This document shows positions 22,331 to 34,809 of a stretch of 64,000 nucleotides of DNA, in pieces. The DNA is from Lyophyllum atratum (lineage: Eukaryota > Basidiomycota > Agaricomycetes > Agaricales > Lyophyllaceae): the NCBI GenBank assembly GCA_014905825.1, contig JACGCN010000054.1, positions 62,001 through 126,000 on the forward strand, written 5' to 3'. Position 1 is the stretch's first letter; every line of letters starts with the position of its first letter. The translations under genes were made by a program, and so were the position numbers. The notes under the pieces are model-generated. The model was not told the origin of the DNA. It worked only from the letters and a program-made list of their open reading frames with translations, and ran no database searches.

Positions 22331-25300
22331 CTAATGTATTTAAAACCACGCGCCGCCGGCGTCGTGTATGATAACAACGCCTGCTCAAGTCAATCTGACC
22401 TTCCTTTCCTCCTTACATTCCCTGTGCATGTCACACGATTTTATTGACGTCGGCCTTCAGATTGGCTTCACACGTCTTTCATGGAGCCACATGTACCAGC
22501 ACGTATCCGGGCGCAGCGCCGCTCGAGTCCATGAGTCCACAACCAAATTTATCCGCAATCACACGTCCATACTTCTCGCTCCCGAGTACGTGAACATCTC
22601 TCCCCTCCATCAGTATGATGTCTTTAATCTTTGAGAGCGTAAACGCCACGGGGACACACCGCGCATCGTGTTCGTGTGCGTTAATGCCATCTAGACAAAT
22701 TTCTTCACTTAGATCTGAGCTTCCACATTCTGAGCATGTTTCGTACAGGTGCACAGCCGCTGACGTCCTTCTTGGCAGTAGTTACTGCAGAATTTTCGAG
22801 ATATACCATCGAGCGTCCCGCTACCGTGACTATCGCGCATTGACGCGTCTAATGCCCTCCTCGTGAGTTAGTAAACCTTTCATCTTTCCCCTCTATCTCT
22901 TCATCGTCAATTTTCACCATGATGTTTGTCCAATCCTTTTTGTTCGTATAAACGCCACGGGTCCCCGCACATCGTGCTGATGTTCGTTCTTCGACTCGTG
23001 TCGTTCATGGCATAATGTCCACAATGTCTTCAGCGCTGACATTCCACATTCCATTATCTTCGACTATGGGTAAACAAACCGCTGACGTCCTCGCAAGTTC
23101 GGCCCGTGGTTAATGCAGATTCGAAATGCCCGACTTCACCGCAGCTACATGCACCAGCGTAGCCATGCACATCGTTCAGTATACTAGCGAGTAAGTCGAC
23201 ATCTCACCCTGCATTTTACCCTCCGAGATCCTTCTATTACTCTAGAGTATGATGCCCTACTCGAGAAGTCTAGTAAACGCCGCCCACGATCGTATTCCGG
23301 GGGACGTTCATGCTGTATCCTTAACTCTCTGCTGACGCTCTCACCTATCACTTATATCCGAGCGTATCCGATGACCCCGAACGTTCGCTGATTTCCGTCC
23401 AAGGCCAGGCCGCAAATTTCAAACGTCTGGACTTCCTCGTCGTGCTCCGGACCTGGCTGTCTTCATGTGAGAGTGGCGCGTGAACGGCGCTTCCGCGCAA
23501 ACCGCCTCCCTTATGTACTGGTGCCCCCATGCCGGCACGGTAAGCCACGCCTCGTCCTTATTAACCCCCGCCCCCTCGCGAGGACCCTCGATCCTCCCGT
23601 TACTCGATATGATCATGATGTACCATATTCTGTCTGGACCCCGGTAAACGACGCTCGTGGCACCGTGTCCGCGTGTCGTTAATGCCGACTCCTTATTCTC
23701 TTTCTACAATCTGACGCTCCCACCACCCACATTCGAGTTCGTTCAATGGTCTTTGAACGCTAGCTGACCTCCGTGCACGTCCAGGCCGTCGTCGATGCAA
23801 GTCAGAACTCGGGTCCCATTGCTGAGTATGCTGGCAATAGTAAGTCGCCATCTGACCCCTGCCTCTACCCTTTCCTCTGTACCGAGCCTGGTTCCATCAC
23901 ACTCCATGATGTTTCATTCTCAAGTCAGCTATTGAAAGTCCTCTATGGCACCGTCGTATTGGGTTCCTCATTCTTGCTGTCCTCAGTCCCTCTCTGACTC
24001 TCTCGCCTATTACTTACGTGCGAATATATTCGGTGTGTCCTGAACGTTCGCTGATGTCAGGTCCGTGCAGGTTCAGGTCTCAAGCGCCTCAACTTCTTCG
24101 TTCGGACTAGCTCGTGAAGGGGGATTACTATGCGCATGCTGCTGCTGTCTGAGATAGTGCCCTTGGACAACACGCCGGTAAGCCACCCCTCGTCCTCATT
24201 ATCCCCCTGCCCCCCTCGTGCGCACCCTCGCTCGACCCTTCCATACATCTACGTGGTCATGATGTCACTTTAATCATTCGATCTGGTAAACGCCACGGTA
24301 GTCCGTGTCGTTCATGCCGGTCCAACTCTCTTGCTGACGTTCTTCTCTGAATCACCCCTCGCGCCCGGCATCCAATATGTTTGATCACTTTATCAACTGT
24401 CGCTGATATCCATAAAATCAAGCCCGGCAGTGACTCGAAAAATGCTTTCATAAATCGCGGCTTCAGCCTTTGGACCTCGAGCCTGACGCGTGCGGCGCGA
24501 ATGGCGATACGGCACCCGTCGCGCCAGTCTTCGATGATGCCCGCGTACGACACGGTGAGCCACAACCCCTCCGACTCATTACACCTTCCCTCTCTGCCAC
24601 CTCTACCTCTTCCCGTCCCGCCCGTTATGACCTTGAAAATGTCTGCATGATGCATAACCACGCTACACCCTATGCAAACGGCACGCTTGAATCTCGTTCC
24701 CGTGTGCCGTCGATGATGCGCAAACAGATTCCCACTTGCTGACAGACTCTCCCCGCATATTTATCGATCCCCATGATCTTGCCGGATTATATCAAGGACT
24801 CACGAGTTTGTCGTCAGTCCCCGACTATCGTTGGCTCCGTCGGCAGCTTAAGCACCTGTCATCCAAGCCAGTCGGCGCCGTCCTTGAGGCATGCATGCTA
24901 CATATGCTCACTTATCCCTCGGTGAATGCTCTCCCCTTCCCTCCTCCCATTATATGATGCGTCCCGAATCACCAAGTATCGAACTCGCGCAACATACAAA
25001 TTGCGTTGTCGTGATATGAATTTGTGTCGTTGGCACGCCTGAAAATTTTCCGACCCACCAGGACTCGAATTCACTCTTGCATTTATGTTAAGCCTTGGAC
25101 CTGGACATGCGCTGACGGGGTTTTTTTCGCTCTCGTTATAGGCCGTCGTCATTGCTTCAGAACGTTCTCGGCCAGTCGCGATCGGGTGCATCGTGTGGGG
25201 CTGCGCGGACTGCAGTCGGCAGCTTACGCACCTGTCGTCCAAGCCAGTCAGCGCCGTCCATGAGGCATGCATGCTACATATGCTCACCGGTGAATGCTCT

Positions 25301-25915
25301 TCTTTTCCTCCTCCCACAATATGATGCGTCCCAAATGACCAAGTATCTAACTCGCGCAACATATAAATTGCGTCGTCATGATATGAATTTGTGCCGTAGC
25401 CATTGGCATTCCTGAAATTTTTGCAACCCACCATGACTCGAACTCACTCTTGCATTTATGTCGTCTTGGACGTTGACATGCGCTGACGATTTTTTTCCAC
25501 GCTCTCATCCTAGGCGGTCGTCGTTACTCAAGACCATTCTCGGCCGGTCGCGATTGGGTCCATCGTGTGGGGCTGCGCGGACTGCAGTCGGCAGCTTAAG
25601 CACCTGTCGTCCAAGCCAGTCAGGGTGAATGCTCTTCTTTTCCTCCTCCCACAATATGATGCGTCCCAAATGACCAAGTATCGAACTCGCGCAATGCGTT
25701 ATCGTGATATGAAATTTGTGCCGTAGCCATTGGCATTCCTGAAATTTTTGCAAACCACCATGATTCGAATTCACTCTTGCATTTATGTCTTCTTGGACGT
25801 TGACATGCGCTGACGATTTTTTCACGCTCTCATCATAGGCGTTCGTCATTGTTCAAGACCATTCTCGGTCGGTCGCGATGGGGTCCATCGTGTGGGGCTG
25901 CGCGGACTGCATCAG
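22330..25915 (+). repeat. degenerate tandem array of ~320-375 bp units with splice-like signals
   Basis: A GTAAACGCC-type element recurs at about 22639, 22950, 23274, 23644 and 24286. A GCTGAC/GCTGAT branch-like motif followed by a pyrimidine stretch and AG recurs once or more per unit. A GTAAGCCAC..CCTCGTCCT stretch recurs near 23540, 24178 and (as GTGAGCCAC) 24556. The right third consists of much more similar copies. The left copies are strongly diverged. The pattern looks like a repeatedly duplicated exon-intron unit, but I could not assemble a convincing protein, so no gene is claimed. Confidence 0.6.
24839..25914 (+). repeat. three similar direct repeats of ~372-376 bp (plus a truncated unit)
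   Basis: Units begin GTCGGCAGCTTA at 24839, 25215 and 25587, with a final part ending GCGGACTGCA near 25911. The last spacing is about 325 bases because a block is missing from the third unit. Each unit has a poly-pyrimidine tract, an AG and an open stretch encoding SIVWGCADC or CIVWGCADC. Similarity is high enough to align by eye over the whole unit. Confidence 0.85.
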
Positions 25916-27466
25916 TACTCAGTAAAAAATTGTATATTACGTGTCGATAACCCTACCATCGCGAGATTCGACCATTCCGAAGTCTCGAATATTAGCCTGT
26001 CCTTCCTCACTGAGGCTCGACCAGGTGGGATTGTGCAGCGCTCGATCCGAACCCATTGCATCGACAAAATAGATTGCGACTGACATCTAGACTAGTGCAC
26101 ACAGCAAACAGCGGGCCAGAGGATGAGTAGTCCAGAGCGCGGCGGCAAGCGACGGCGGCGAAGGGTGCACGAGGCGAAGAAGGCTGTAACTATACTCTCA
26201 ACGGGTGACATAGTAAACACGGGAACAAGACGAAGGCGCAAGAGCTAAGGAGTATAGCTCCGAGTTCACGGCTGTCCCCAGTTCGGCTGGAGATGGTCTT
26301 GGAAGTAGGACAGTCGCTTGTTTAGGTGCCGACAGGAGTGTCTGGGACGAGATTGGTGAAAAAGGGCCGGGAGAGAGCGTTGACGATGATTGAGCTTTGC
26401 TTCTTCCTTGCGATGAGTGAGTAATAGAGCTGCTCGGCGACTGCGAGCGCAATGATGCACTAAGGCTAACACAAGGTTAATTTTCAAAGACGCGCGAGGG
26501 ACAGAAGGAACACAAGGGAGATGGAAAAGTAGAAGCGCTGGGAAGGTTGAATCAGCCATATATTTCGTGTACCAGACCTGAAGGCTTGGCCCATGGTGGG
26601 CGGAAACTCGAAGGATGAGATGTCGATGATAAGAGGCAAAGAATTTGAGCTTGGAAATCTGCAGATGAGAACGGCTTATTTGACAAGGAAGCTAGCATGT
26701 TTAGCCGCCTTTTCAGGCCACCGTGCACCAGATCAGACTGCGATATCCTGTGCTGCTCCACTGAGGGTTCATCCGTCTCTTGTAGTCGAGACAGGTCTGA
26801 CTGAGTGTTGTTGCATACTAAGATACGTTTCGTATCAAAACTTCTCGGAGGGACAGTGAGCAAGTCGAGGGAGGTTGTTCAGGGTACTTGAGTGAATTTG
26901 GATGATGGCGGAGGAGATCACTAAGTGTTGAACGTTTGGAGCCATATGAACACAGCGCCGGGGGACCGTCAGACAATTAGATGCGTGGATATGTATCTCG
27001 GCCGATGGTAGGATATTTCTAACTAAACTAGGAGCCAGATCGGACGCGAATGGGGCGGTGGTTGTACACGGTTCGTAATCTTGTCCTGCAGGAGCGACCT
27101 CTTCGTATTGTGGAGTAAACCATCTTCGTGTGTATCCTCGCATTGTAAAAGCAGGGGCATCAAGAAAAATCTGCATTGGGGCGGACAACAGCCAGGTGCA
27201 CGCATAATGGCAACCCCGAAATCAGATGAAGCGTGTATCAGAGTCCGCCTCGTGCCACCCTTCAAACACTCCGCCCCACGACGGCGTCCGCGTCGCGACT
27301 GCGAGGTCGGCATGTCCCTGCATAGCAGTGATGGCCAATAAATATGGTCGGGGCATCATCGGCCGAGGGCTGCTGCGTCATCTCTGACGGTGGTGAGAGT
27401 ACAGGCGCGTCCACAAGCGGCCTCGTGGCGGCTTGAATAGATCGGCAACACAGCACGGAGATGGGA
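25916..27466. other. intergenic, no supported gene
   Basis: Frames of 60-117 codons occur on both strands without recognisable motifs or matching introns. The last part is the 3' flank of the LAMTOR1-like gene. Confidence 0.5.
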
Positions 27467-28312
27467 TCAATCCCCCCAGCTCAAGGAGATCGCACCTGAT
27501 TCTTGCAGCTTAACTTTATCCGGTGACGCCTTAAGGCATGTCAGATAACGATTGACAGAGGATTGGGGGAAGGCAAGGACGTACAACAGCTGTGGGCGTC
27601 TCCGGGTCGGACGGAACCTGTGTAAATGTAGCAACGGTAGGGGTATTCTCCGAGGGCAGGTCAAAATCCACATCGGGCTGTTTACGCCGCATCGTCCGTC
27701 CTCGTCGGTCGACAAAACCCACAAGCCTGACATTGAGAATAGTTTTCGAGTGGGAATGGTCGTCGAGAGATCGAGAGCGAGATGAATGGGAGAGGTGATC
27801 ATAGGGGCCAGGAGAGTCCGTAAAGCGTGGGTAGGGGTCGGGTGGATAGGGCTGTGGATAGTACACCCCGGGACCATACTCATCTGTACCATCGAAATAT
27901 CCCAAAGCTCCAGAAACCGAACGAGACTGGGTGTGATTTACTTCCGGGGGAAGAAGCTGGTTATGCAGATTAAAGGGTATCTGAGACCCGACATTCACCA
28001 TTTTCCTACACAGGTGATCAGACCCCGCACACCCCTCAACGAGTAATGTACTCACCTTTCCTTCGCTCGAACGATAGTCCCAAGTTTCTGCTGTAGTCTC
28101 TGTTGGTCAATCAAAGCTGTGTTGGAGCTGAAAACAGGCAAGGCTGAGCTTCGATACTAAGATCCGAGTAAACATATAACATACTACATCGACGGACCCA
28201 GGCTATCCGGAATAAGACGAGAATTTTCGTCATCTCGCTGGTCTGGAATATCATTCTCCTCTTCCTTGTGTCGGCAGCAGCAGAATAGAGAGCTCAGAAA
28301 CGCGTAGGCCAT
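27467..28312 (-). CDS. LAMTOR1/Ego1(Meh1)-like Ragulator-EGO complex subunit
   Basis: Members anchor the Ragulator/EGO complex to the vacuole or lysosome for TORC1 signalling. The start at 28312 gives MAYAFLSSLFCCCRHKEEEN. After the first intron comes LIDQQRLQQKLGTIVRAKE; after the second, KMVNVGSQIPFNLHNQLLPP, the family core. A proline/tyrosine-rich linker follows. A last intron (gtacgtcc...ccttaag) leads to the tail LQESGAISLSWGD, a typical fungal ending. Without that intron the frame would stop at 27531. Canonical members begin MG for myristoylation; this one has no Gly-2 but has three adjacent cysteines at 11-13 suited to palmitoylation. The start codon choice affects this point. Confidence 0.8.
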
Positions 28313-28708
28313 GGTTGAACGTTGAATGTTCGAGTATGTTGATTTCAGAAAACAAAGTTCGTAAACAATGAATTGATGTTGTTAGCTGTTTGCGCTTATG
28401 TTGCCACTCCCAGACACCCAAACAAATGTCAATGAGTTGACCCTCTTTTACGGCTGGCCGTCATCCTGCGTCTGACGGCTCTTCCAGCCGAGCCTATATA
28501 CCCACTCGCCGTTGTCCCGGATAATTCTGGTCCTCGAAGAAGCAAGTCTACTGCCGGCACTACGAGTTAATATTCACGTCAAATCATTGCATAGCAAGTG
28601 TTTGAAATTGCGAGAAGCTATCAAAGATATCACAGGTTCGGTAATAGGCATGAATCATGATGTAGTAAAGGAAACGGCCGAGGGAGTTGGAAGTGGGGGT
28701 GACTGCTC
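28313..28708. other. upstream/3' spacer between the LAMTOR1-like and coiled-coil genes
   Basis: Probably the promoter of the LAMTOR1-like gene and the 3' end of the next gene. A 66-codon plus-strand frame (28512-28712) has no support. Confidence 0.45.
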
Positions 28709-29295
28709 TTAATCTGAAAGCTCAGCCTCCAACTGCTGTATCTCAGCCTCCAATTGGGCTAGGCGCTCCCTCTCCTTCTTCGCGGCCAATTTCTGACGAG
28801 CCCTTTCGAGTCGTTGATTGAGCGCGATCTCGGCCGGAGATTGCTTTCTTTCACCTGAAGCCCATGGTGTGAATAATATATGCGAATTTAAATCACGTCA
28901 TGTATCTAATCTCATACCTGGCTCAGAACTTGCACCATTGTTGAGCGTATTATTGTTGTGTCGTCCGCCAACTGCGCTGTTCTTGAAATCTCCACTGAAC
29001 TTGTCTCCTTGGTCGACGGGCGCAGTGTAGTAATCGCCTATAACAACTCAGATCAAGCGAGCTCAGGTTGTAAAAAGGCCCTACCATGTAAACGCTGTCG
29101 TATGCTGCTGTCGTTGTGTGAGTTGGTGTGGGTCGTGTTCGTGGTGTTATTCGACCCAACATCGCCACCCCGCCCACCACCACCAGCTCCGCCACGACCA
29201 ACAGCTGGTATGTTAGAACTAATCAGTTGGACTTGAAGATAGAAGATGCGTTAGCTACCCTCACCGATGTCAGGGCGATGCCACTCTTGATTCAT
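28709..29295 (-). CDS. small glycine/asparagine-rich protein with C-terminal coiled coil
   Basis: Four exons give a protein of about 137 residues: start MNQEWHRPDI at 29295, a Gly-rich stretch (AVGRGGAGGGGRGG), an Asn/Thr/His-rich middle, DYYTAPVDQGDKFSGDFKN, and a charged coiled coil (EIALNQRLERARQKLAAKK...LEAEIQQLEAELSD) at about 90-137. The first intron (60 nt) ends at ...ACATACCAG rather than at the nearer TTAG; only that choice keeps the Gly-rich frame. Other introns have normal GT-AG ends. I do not recognise the family. It is tandem with, and upstream of, the LAMTOR1-like gene. Confidence 0.6.
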
Positions 29296-32200
29296 GATAA
29301 TTCACTATTACTTGTCGATAAAGGGAAGTTGTTGAGAGATGATGGTCAAAAGTGTAGGTTCTTTCCTGGAGTTAGTTCGCACTTTATACCTTGCGGGACA
29401 TTTGCGAAAAGCATATCGTATGGAACTTCAAGCTTTCCAGAATCAGGTGACCGCTCAACGCCCGCTGGTCTGACACTTTTGGCGCTCTCTATTGGAATTG
29501 AGAGCGGCAGGCCCCAATTCTACGCAGGATTGAGAGACCCAACGTTGCAACAGGTTGCGTCAACGTGCTTTGGATTCTAGATGTCCCGTGGCCTAAAAAC
29601 GAGCGAAGCCTGCCCCGTTTTAGGGAGGTGGTTTTCATCGTATACGAATGCGACGTGGGTGAAGAAATTGGAGTGTGAGCTCGGCTCGTCACGTCTGGGA
29701 CAAGGGTCGATCATCGTTGGATGCCAAAAGATAAGGTTCTGTTCTGTTGATTCGAGTGCGTGTAGAGGGTGGAGAATTAATGATGACGGCGCCGTGAAAA
29801 TAAGTGAACTCTCGTCCTGGACCGCTGGGAACAAGTGAAAATCCGGAGAACGTGGTGGACATGCGAAGTCATCAACCCAGAAAGAAGAGGCGCCGGTCCG
29901 ACGATTACGAGGTCATCTCTTCGAATGAAACCAGAAGTCTAAGCTTATCGAAATGAATGAGAATTCGAGAATATGTCGTCGGTAGAATAGCTGGAAGCTC
30001 CAGCCCTGCAGTTTAGGCAGAGTCAGCATCAGATATAGGCTGCTGATCCCCCCGATCGTCACTGATTGTGAGCGGATATAACTTGGAAATCCACCCTGGA
30101 TACGACAGTGGGTCCGAATGGGGTGAACGAAGAAATGTTGCCCATCGATAGTGAAGTGCATTAAAGAAAATCATCGAACCGCAGAAGAATCGTAATGGTT
30201 TGCGTGGGTCGTTACTAACGCCTATCCGACATTTGAATTAGATCTTCGATGATGGTGACATGGGCATGCAAGAGACGCACTTTCATGTAACTCTGCCTGC
30301 CGGGGTCTTGAAGTCTTCCCCCAGACAGGACATGGAAGGGCTTTCATAGAATTGAAGCTAGAAAGAAAGTGTCACGACATTGACACCGTTTACCATACGA
30401 TAAAAATCCTGGATTCTGAACGTAGAAAACGAGCGGCCAGGGATCGTTAACTTGGTGAACAAAAGAAACAGTCTGAGTGATGATTTTAAGTCGCTGTCAG
30501 TTGGGCCGGATCGAAACGGCCCGTTTCCGGGGGCGCTTGCGCAATGCAGGAGGAATTTCTTGATCATCCACCCCCATCATTTACCCGCTTCAGTTTCTAA
30601 CTGGGCAACAACTTGGCGCGTAAACAACCGCCGTTGGTTGCGACCTTGGACCATACACTTTTAGTATAGTATAAGTTTGTGTTTTTCGTCATACGAATTT
30701 TTTCTGACCGCAACATTCTCAGGTCACCAATTTTTTTCCAGGGCTAGCTGGGCGACCCTCCCCCTACCCACTGTTCGGGATTCTAGCTCTGCCATTCCTC
30801 AGGGAAACTCGACGCCAGAATTGTAGACCAACCATGCCTTGAAGTACACATAAACCACATGTTCCAGGCCGCTCCGCACAGAAACACTTTACAAGGTCTC
30901 GATACTGACATATTCCCTATTCCACAATAGTTCCAGCTCCGAATGTACAAGACCCACTTGCGATTCGACGACCGTGATTCCTGGTTATTGCGATTAGACA
31001 CGGTCAAATTGAACGTACTCCCACCTACCCGATATGGCTCTTGATCTTATTCAGTCAAAGCTGATTCGACGTCAAGCATGCTTTCGATCCTGCATTGCCT
31101 ATGAGCCACCCAAGACGCCTTCCCTGTCGACAAAGACCTCTACATCGGATGTCAAACATGCTCTGGCTTATGATTGCTCGTTCGCTTCATCGAATCTGGA
31201 TAGCCCGAAGCTCCAAGAGTCTACGAAAGCCAACGATCTGAGCGGCGTCGAGACGAGCTACCTGCCATCTCTTGTATCTATATCGCCCCGATTCTAGATC
31301 GGGCTATACGGGGGTGTTGTCAACAGCATTCATATAATGAAGGCACACTTGGCACAGCGAAGGTCCTCCCTCCATTGAGCGCTTCTTCGTCAATCCTATT
31401 CTTACTGAAGATGTGCTCTGTTCCAACCCATCCTTCGTTCTCGATTTCACGCACCCTCGCGTCGCCCAAGCTCCGCATCAACACCACCGCATATCCTCTG
31501 CATCTGCCTCAGACTTCGACATTGGCGTTGACACTGGCTCTGACATGGCCACCTACCGCCTGACCCAGCCACACCTAGATCATCGCCAGTACACACCACT
31601 CGAAGCAACCCCCACCTCTCATTCTACCAAAGCGTGCATACGCCACCGGCCTACGTCCGATATGGTTATACTCGCTCCTCCCTCCGGAGCCGGAAGTATC
31701 GGTGACTGCAGCCCACGCCCCCTTCCGATGCTGTCGCTCCGTAGCCTAGCAGATCTCAGCGGTGTCGAACTTGCTCGATTTGCGAAGTCGCCTTTAATTC
31801 CTTTGGCGTTCGTCACTGCTGCCCTGGTCCCTGGCAGCTCCTTCCTATACATTTCTTCTCGTGCTCGATATATCGACTTCTCTCAAATCATGTAATGAGA
31901 AAGCTGAACCAGACGATCCTGATCATTGAGATGGCCGTGGGAGAAATCTTGCACTGCTGCTTCTTGTCAGACTTGCTCAAGACGAACAACCGAGATGATC
32001 ATTTCATCCAGAATGCTAACCTGACTACTTGTAAGCCGCCACCTCATCGATCATCACACACTCGTATGGTAGCCTACAACTGGTACCTGCACAAGCATTA
32101 CCATGAGGCGATCTCGACACCGCCAGCCTTAGATAAAAGATGACGCCAATGAACAGGGTATAAACTATTATTTTGCTTGATGTAATGTATTATCCAGGCG

Positions 32201-32665
32201 CTACAATCGAGAATGAGCGAATGCTTCTGCTTATTAGGGACAAGTATCGTGATGAGGGGAGAATGAGGATACTGCCAATGGTAAGGTATGAGTTCGAACG
32301 AAACAGATGTGGAACACGACCTCGGGAGGACGTGATGGAGTTCCTCGCGGCCAGGGCCAGGCTCTGGCGAAGAAGAAGGATATGAAAGGAACGTGGGCAC
32401 GACGTCGCATCGATGGTTCAACGTTACGTGTGAGGAGTTGAGATCCGTGGAGATAAGGAGTGTGGAGTCGCTAGTCGTATAAAGGACAGGGATAACGGGA
32501 CAGAACACCGAAAGTTGGGAGAGGGGTATAAAAGTGGTGATAGCGATGGATAGCTTGTTGACGATCATGAGAATACAATAACGAGTGATGCAGATGGGAA
32601 AGCGGGATGGGCGAAAGCTGACCAAATAAAGACAGGAAGGTAACGCTCAGGAAGGGGTAGCGCTA
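29296..32665. other. 3.4 kb with no confidently supported gene
   Basis: Longest candidates are 31413-31895 on the plus strand (160 codons; Ser/Pro/His-rich, with a hydrophobic stretch LIPLAFVTAALVPGSSF near its end) and 32098-32625 on the minus strand (175 codons, no pattern). Neither has a recognisable domain. 29577-29834 and 29913-30161 on the minus strand may be exon remnants. I would treat all as unsupported. Confidence 0.4.
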
Positions 32666-34668
32666 TTACTTTTGACGGGGGTTGAAGATGAGTTTGCACT
32701 CCATCGCTGCAGGGAAGATGACCTGCGGTAGGAATACAGGTCAGAAGGCTTGATGAAAGATGGGTAAGAATAAAGCGCTCACAAAGCTGTCCCTCATGTC
32801 CATACTTCTCTCATTCGTCTCAGGAGGTGACACGATGTCGAAGTTCCTTACAATGGCCACGATCGCAACCTTCATCATCGCCTGCGCCAAATTTTGCCCC
32901 CCACACATACGCGAACCAGTACCGAAAGGGATCATATGGTAGTTCATCCTGGTAAGCGTCTCAACGTTGTTAGTCGTCTCAAGCCAGCGCTCCGGAAGGA
33001 ACGTATCCGGAGACGAGAAGACGGATGCATCACGATGCATTGACCACGCCTGTGTTGAAACGATGGTGCCGGGTGGTACACCGTAACCCATAAGATCGAA
33101 GATTTCATCCGAAGCTCCGTTCTTCGATGTAGAAGGAGGTACTACACGCTCAAGCAAACTCGGTGCCGCAGTGTACAACCGAAGGCCTGCAGCAAATAAG
33201 GGATACGTCTGAGAGGAACAACAGGGCAACGAACCTTCCTTGAAGAACGCGTTCAAGTAAGGAAGCTCTTGAAGGGCGGAAAGGTCAGGAATGACCCCCG
33301 CATCCGGCATGACTTCGTCGAGTTCCGCTTGAAGCTTCTTCATAATATCCGCACGTCGACTTAGCTCCCAGAAAAAATACGATAGCGAAGTCGAGGTGGT
33401 GTCGGACCCAGCGATCCTACATAACAGCGTTAACGCCTTCGTCCCTCTCAGACATATTTAACGACATACATATGTCCCATACATTCCGAAATAATGTCGT
33501 GATCAGGCATAAGCTGGCCATCGGCCGAGTATCGATAACGTAGGAGCCGCTGGAGCATGGGGACCTTGTCTGATTCGCTGAATTTGCCCGCGTTCATCTG
33601 AGCTCGCATTTCGTAGACACGCCCGCTAACGAACTGTCATGTCGTGTTAAGCGCAACTGATGAGCACGAAGGGAATAGACACTGACTTCGGCCATGACCT
33701 TGTCAGAATCGCACATCTGCCTCCATCTGTTGTTGGGAATGCGGCTGACCAAATCCCACATCCAATTGGGGAGCGTGCATCGCTGCGCGAACCAGAAGGT
33801 TAGCAAATTCCAGAAAAGAGCGATGTATGCTTACAAGGATGCCACGTTTTGGGAAATCATTTATCGCCGTGGACAGAGGATCTTCGACATCGACGGCCCA
33901 TTTGCTCACAGCGCCGAGGCGATAACCATAGGATGATGATACCACCGCATCGACCATGAGATGACGGAAGACTGCGAGACAGTCAAGCGGTGCGCTTCCA
34001 GAAATGGCTTCTATCGTCTTAACATGCTACATCAGCACAAAGTTCCCAAACTAGAGAACCAAAGCACATACATTGACGAGCTCCATAGTGACCTCGTGCA
34101 TCTCAGGTTGAAACTGCGCGATGTTGGATAGGGTGTAGTGCGGCGCGTAGCCTTTTCGGCGCATCGAGTGGGGCGCGTGTTCCAGAGTTGTCATACTAGT
34201 ATTAAATGAGCCTAAAACCACGCATATACGCACCTTAATACGTACGCATGGTCGTTGTCGTTGCTGTCAATGTAGTCAAACTCTGAGCTTTGGGTTACAG
34301 GTGGAGAGCAGAAAAACGTACGTTAGAAGACCCTTGTAGTATGCGCTCTTGTCGAACTTGTGGACAGAGTACACATTCCGCATAGTGGTGAGATCGCGGA
34401 AGACAACCTTGTTAGGCCCGATGCGAACGACCGGCCCGTACATCTCGAAGAGCTCCTGAATAATCTTGCATTGTTGGAGGCGAAGGACGTGTGTGGTGAT
34501 CCAGAAATCGGAGACGGCCGCGTACCAGGGACCAGGGATTGCGCTGAGAGGAGACAAGAAAAGGTTGTAGATAGCGCGAACGAGGATAGCCACGAAAGCG
34601 ATGGAGGCGGCGGCGAAGAAGAGGTTGTGGGAGAGCCATGAGAGGGACAATGAGATCGTGTATGCCAT
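32666..34668 (-). CDS. cytochrome P450 monooxygenase, intact
   Basis: A membrane-anchored heme monooxygenase; substrate unknown. The start at 34668 gives MAYTISLSLSWL with an N-terminal membrane helix (about 12-38), then a proline hinge PLSAIPGPWY. About nine introns. Key motifs in order: FPKRGIL; I-helix IAGSDTTST (oxygen-activating AGxDTT); K-helix E-GLRLY (ExxR, split by an intron); PERW; heme loop FGTGSRMCGGQ (FxxGxRxCxG, cysteine ligand present). The last intron joins MRDSF to VIFPAAMECKLIF, and the protein ends FNPRQK (about 530 residues). The whole spliced frame is open. No other biosynthetic genes adjoin it, so no cluster can be inferred. Confidence 0.92.
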
Positions 34669-34797
34669 AGTGTATACGGAGAGCGTATTCAAGAGATGTG
34701 TTTGAGGCGGGGATCGCTGCGAGGTGACGGCGGCAGAGCGGCGGGGAAGATGGGGGGAGAGAAGAGGAGGAGGTGAGGTGCGAAATGGAACATGTCG

Positions 34798-34807
34798 GTA
34801 TATATAT
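34798..34807 (-). promoter_or_regulatory. TATA-like element of the P450 gene
   Basis: TATATATA lies about 130 bases upstream of the P450 start codon in otherwise mixed sequence. Confidence 0.4.
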
Positions 34808-34809
34808 TC

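Noticed and set aside
22330..25915. CRISPR-like array
   Set aside because: Units are 320-375 bp, diverged and without short repeat-spacer order, in a eukaryotic genome.
32098..32625. 175-codon minus-strand frame as a gene
   Set aside because: No recognisable domain, no compatible introns, and its composition looks like translated non-coding DNA.
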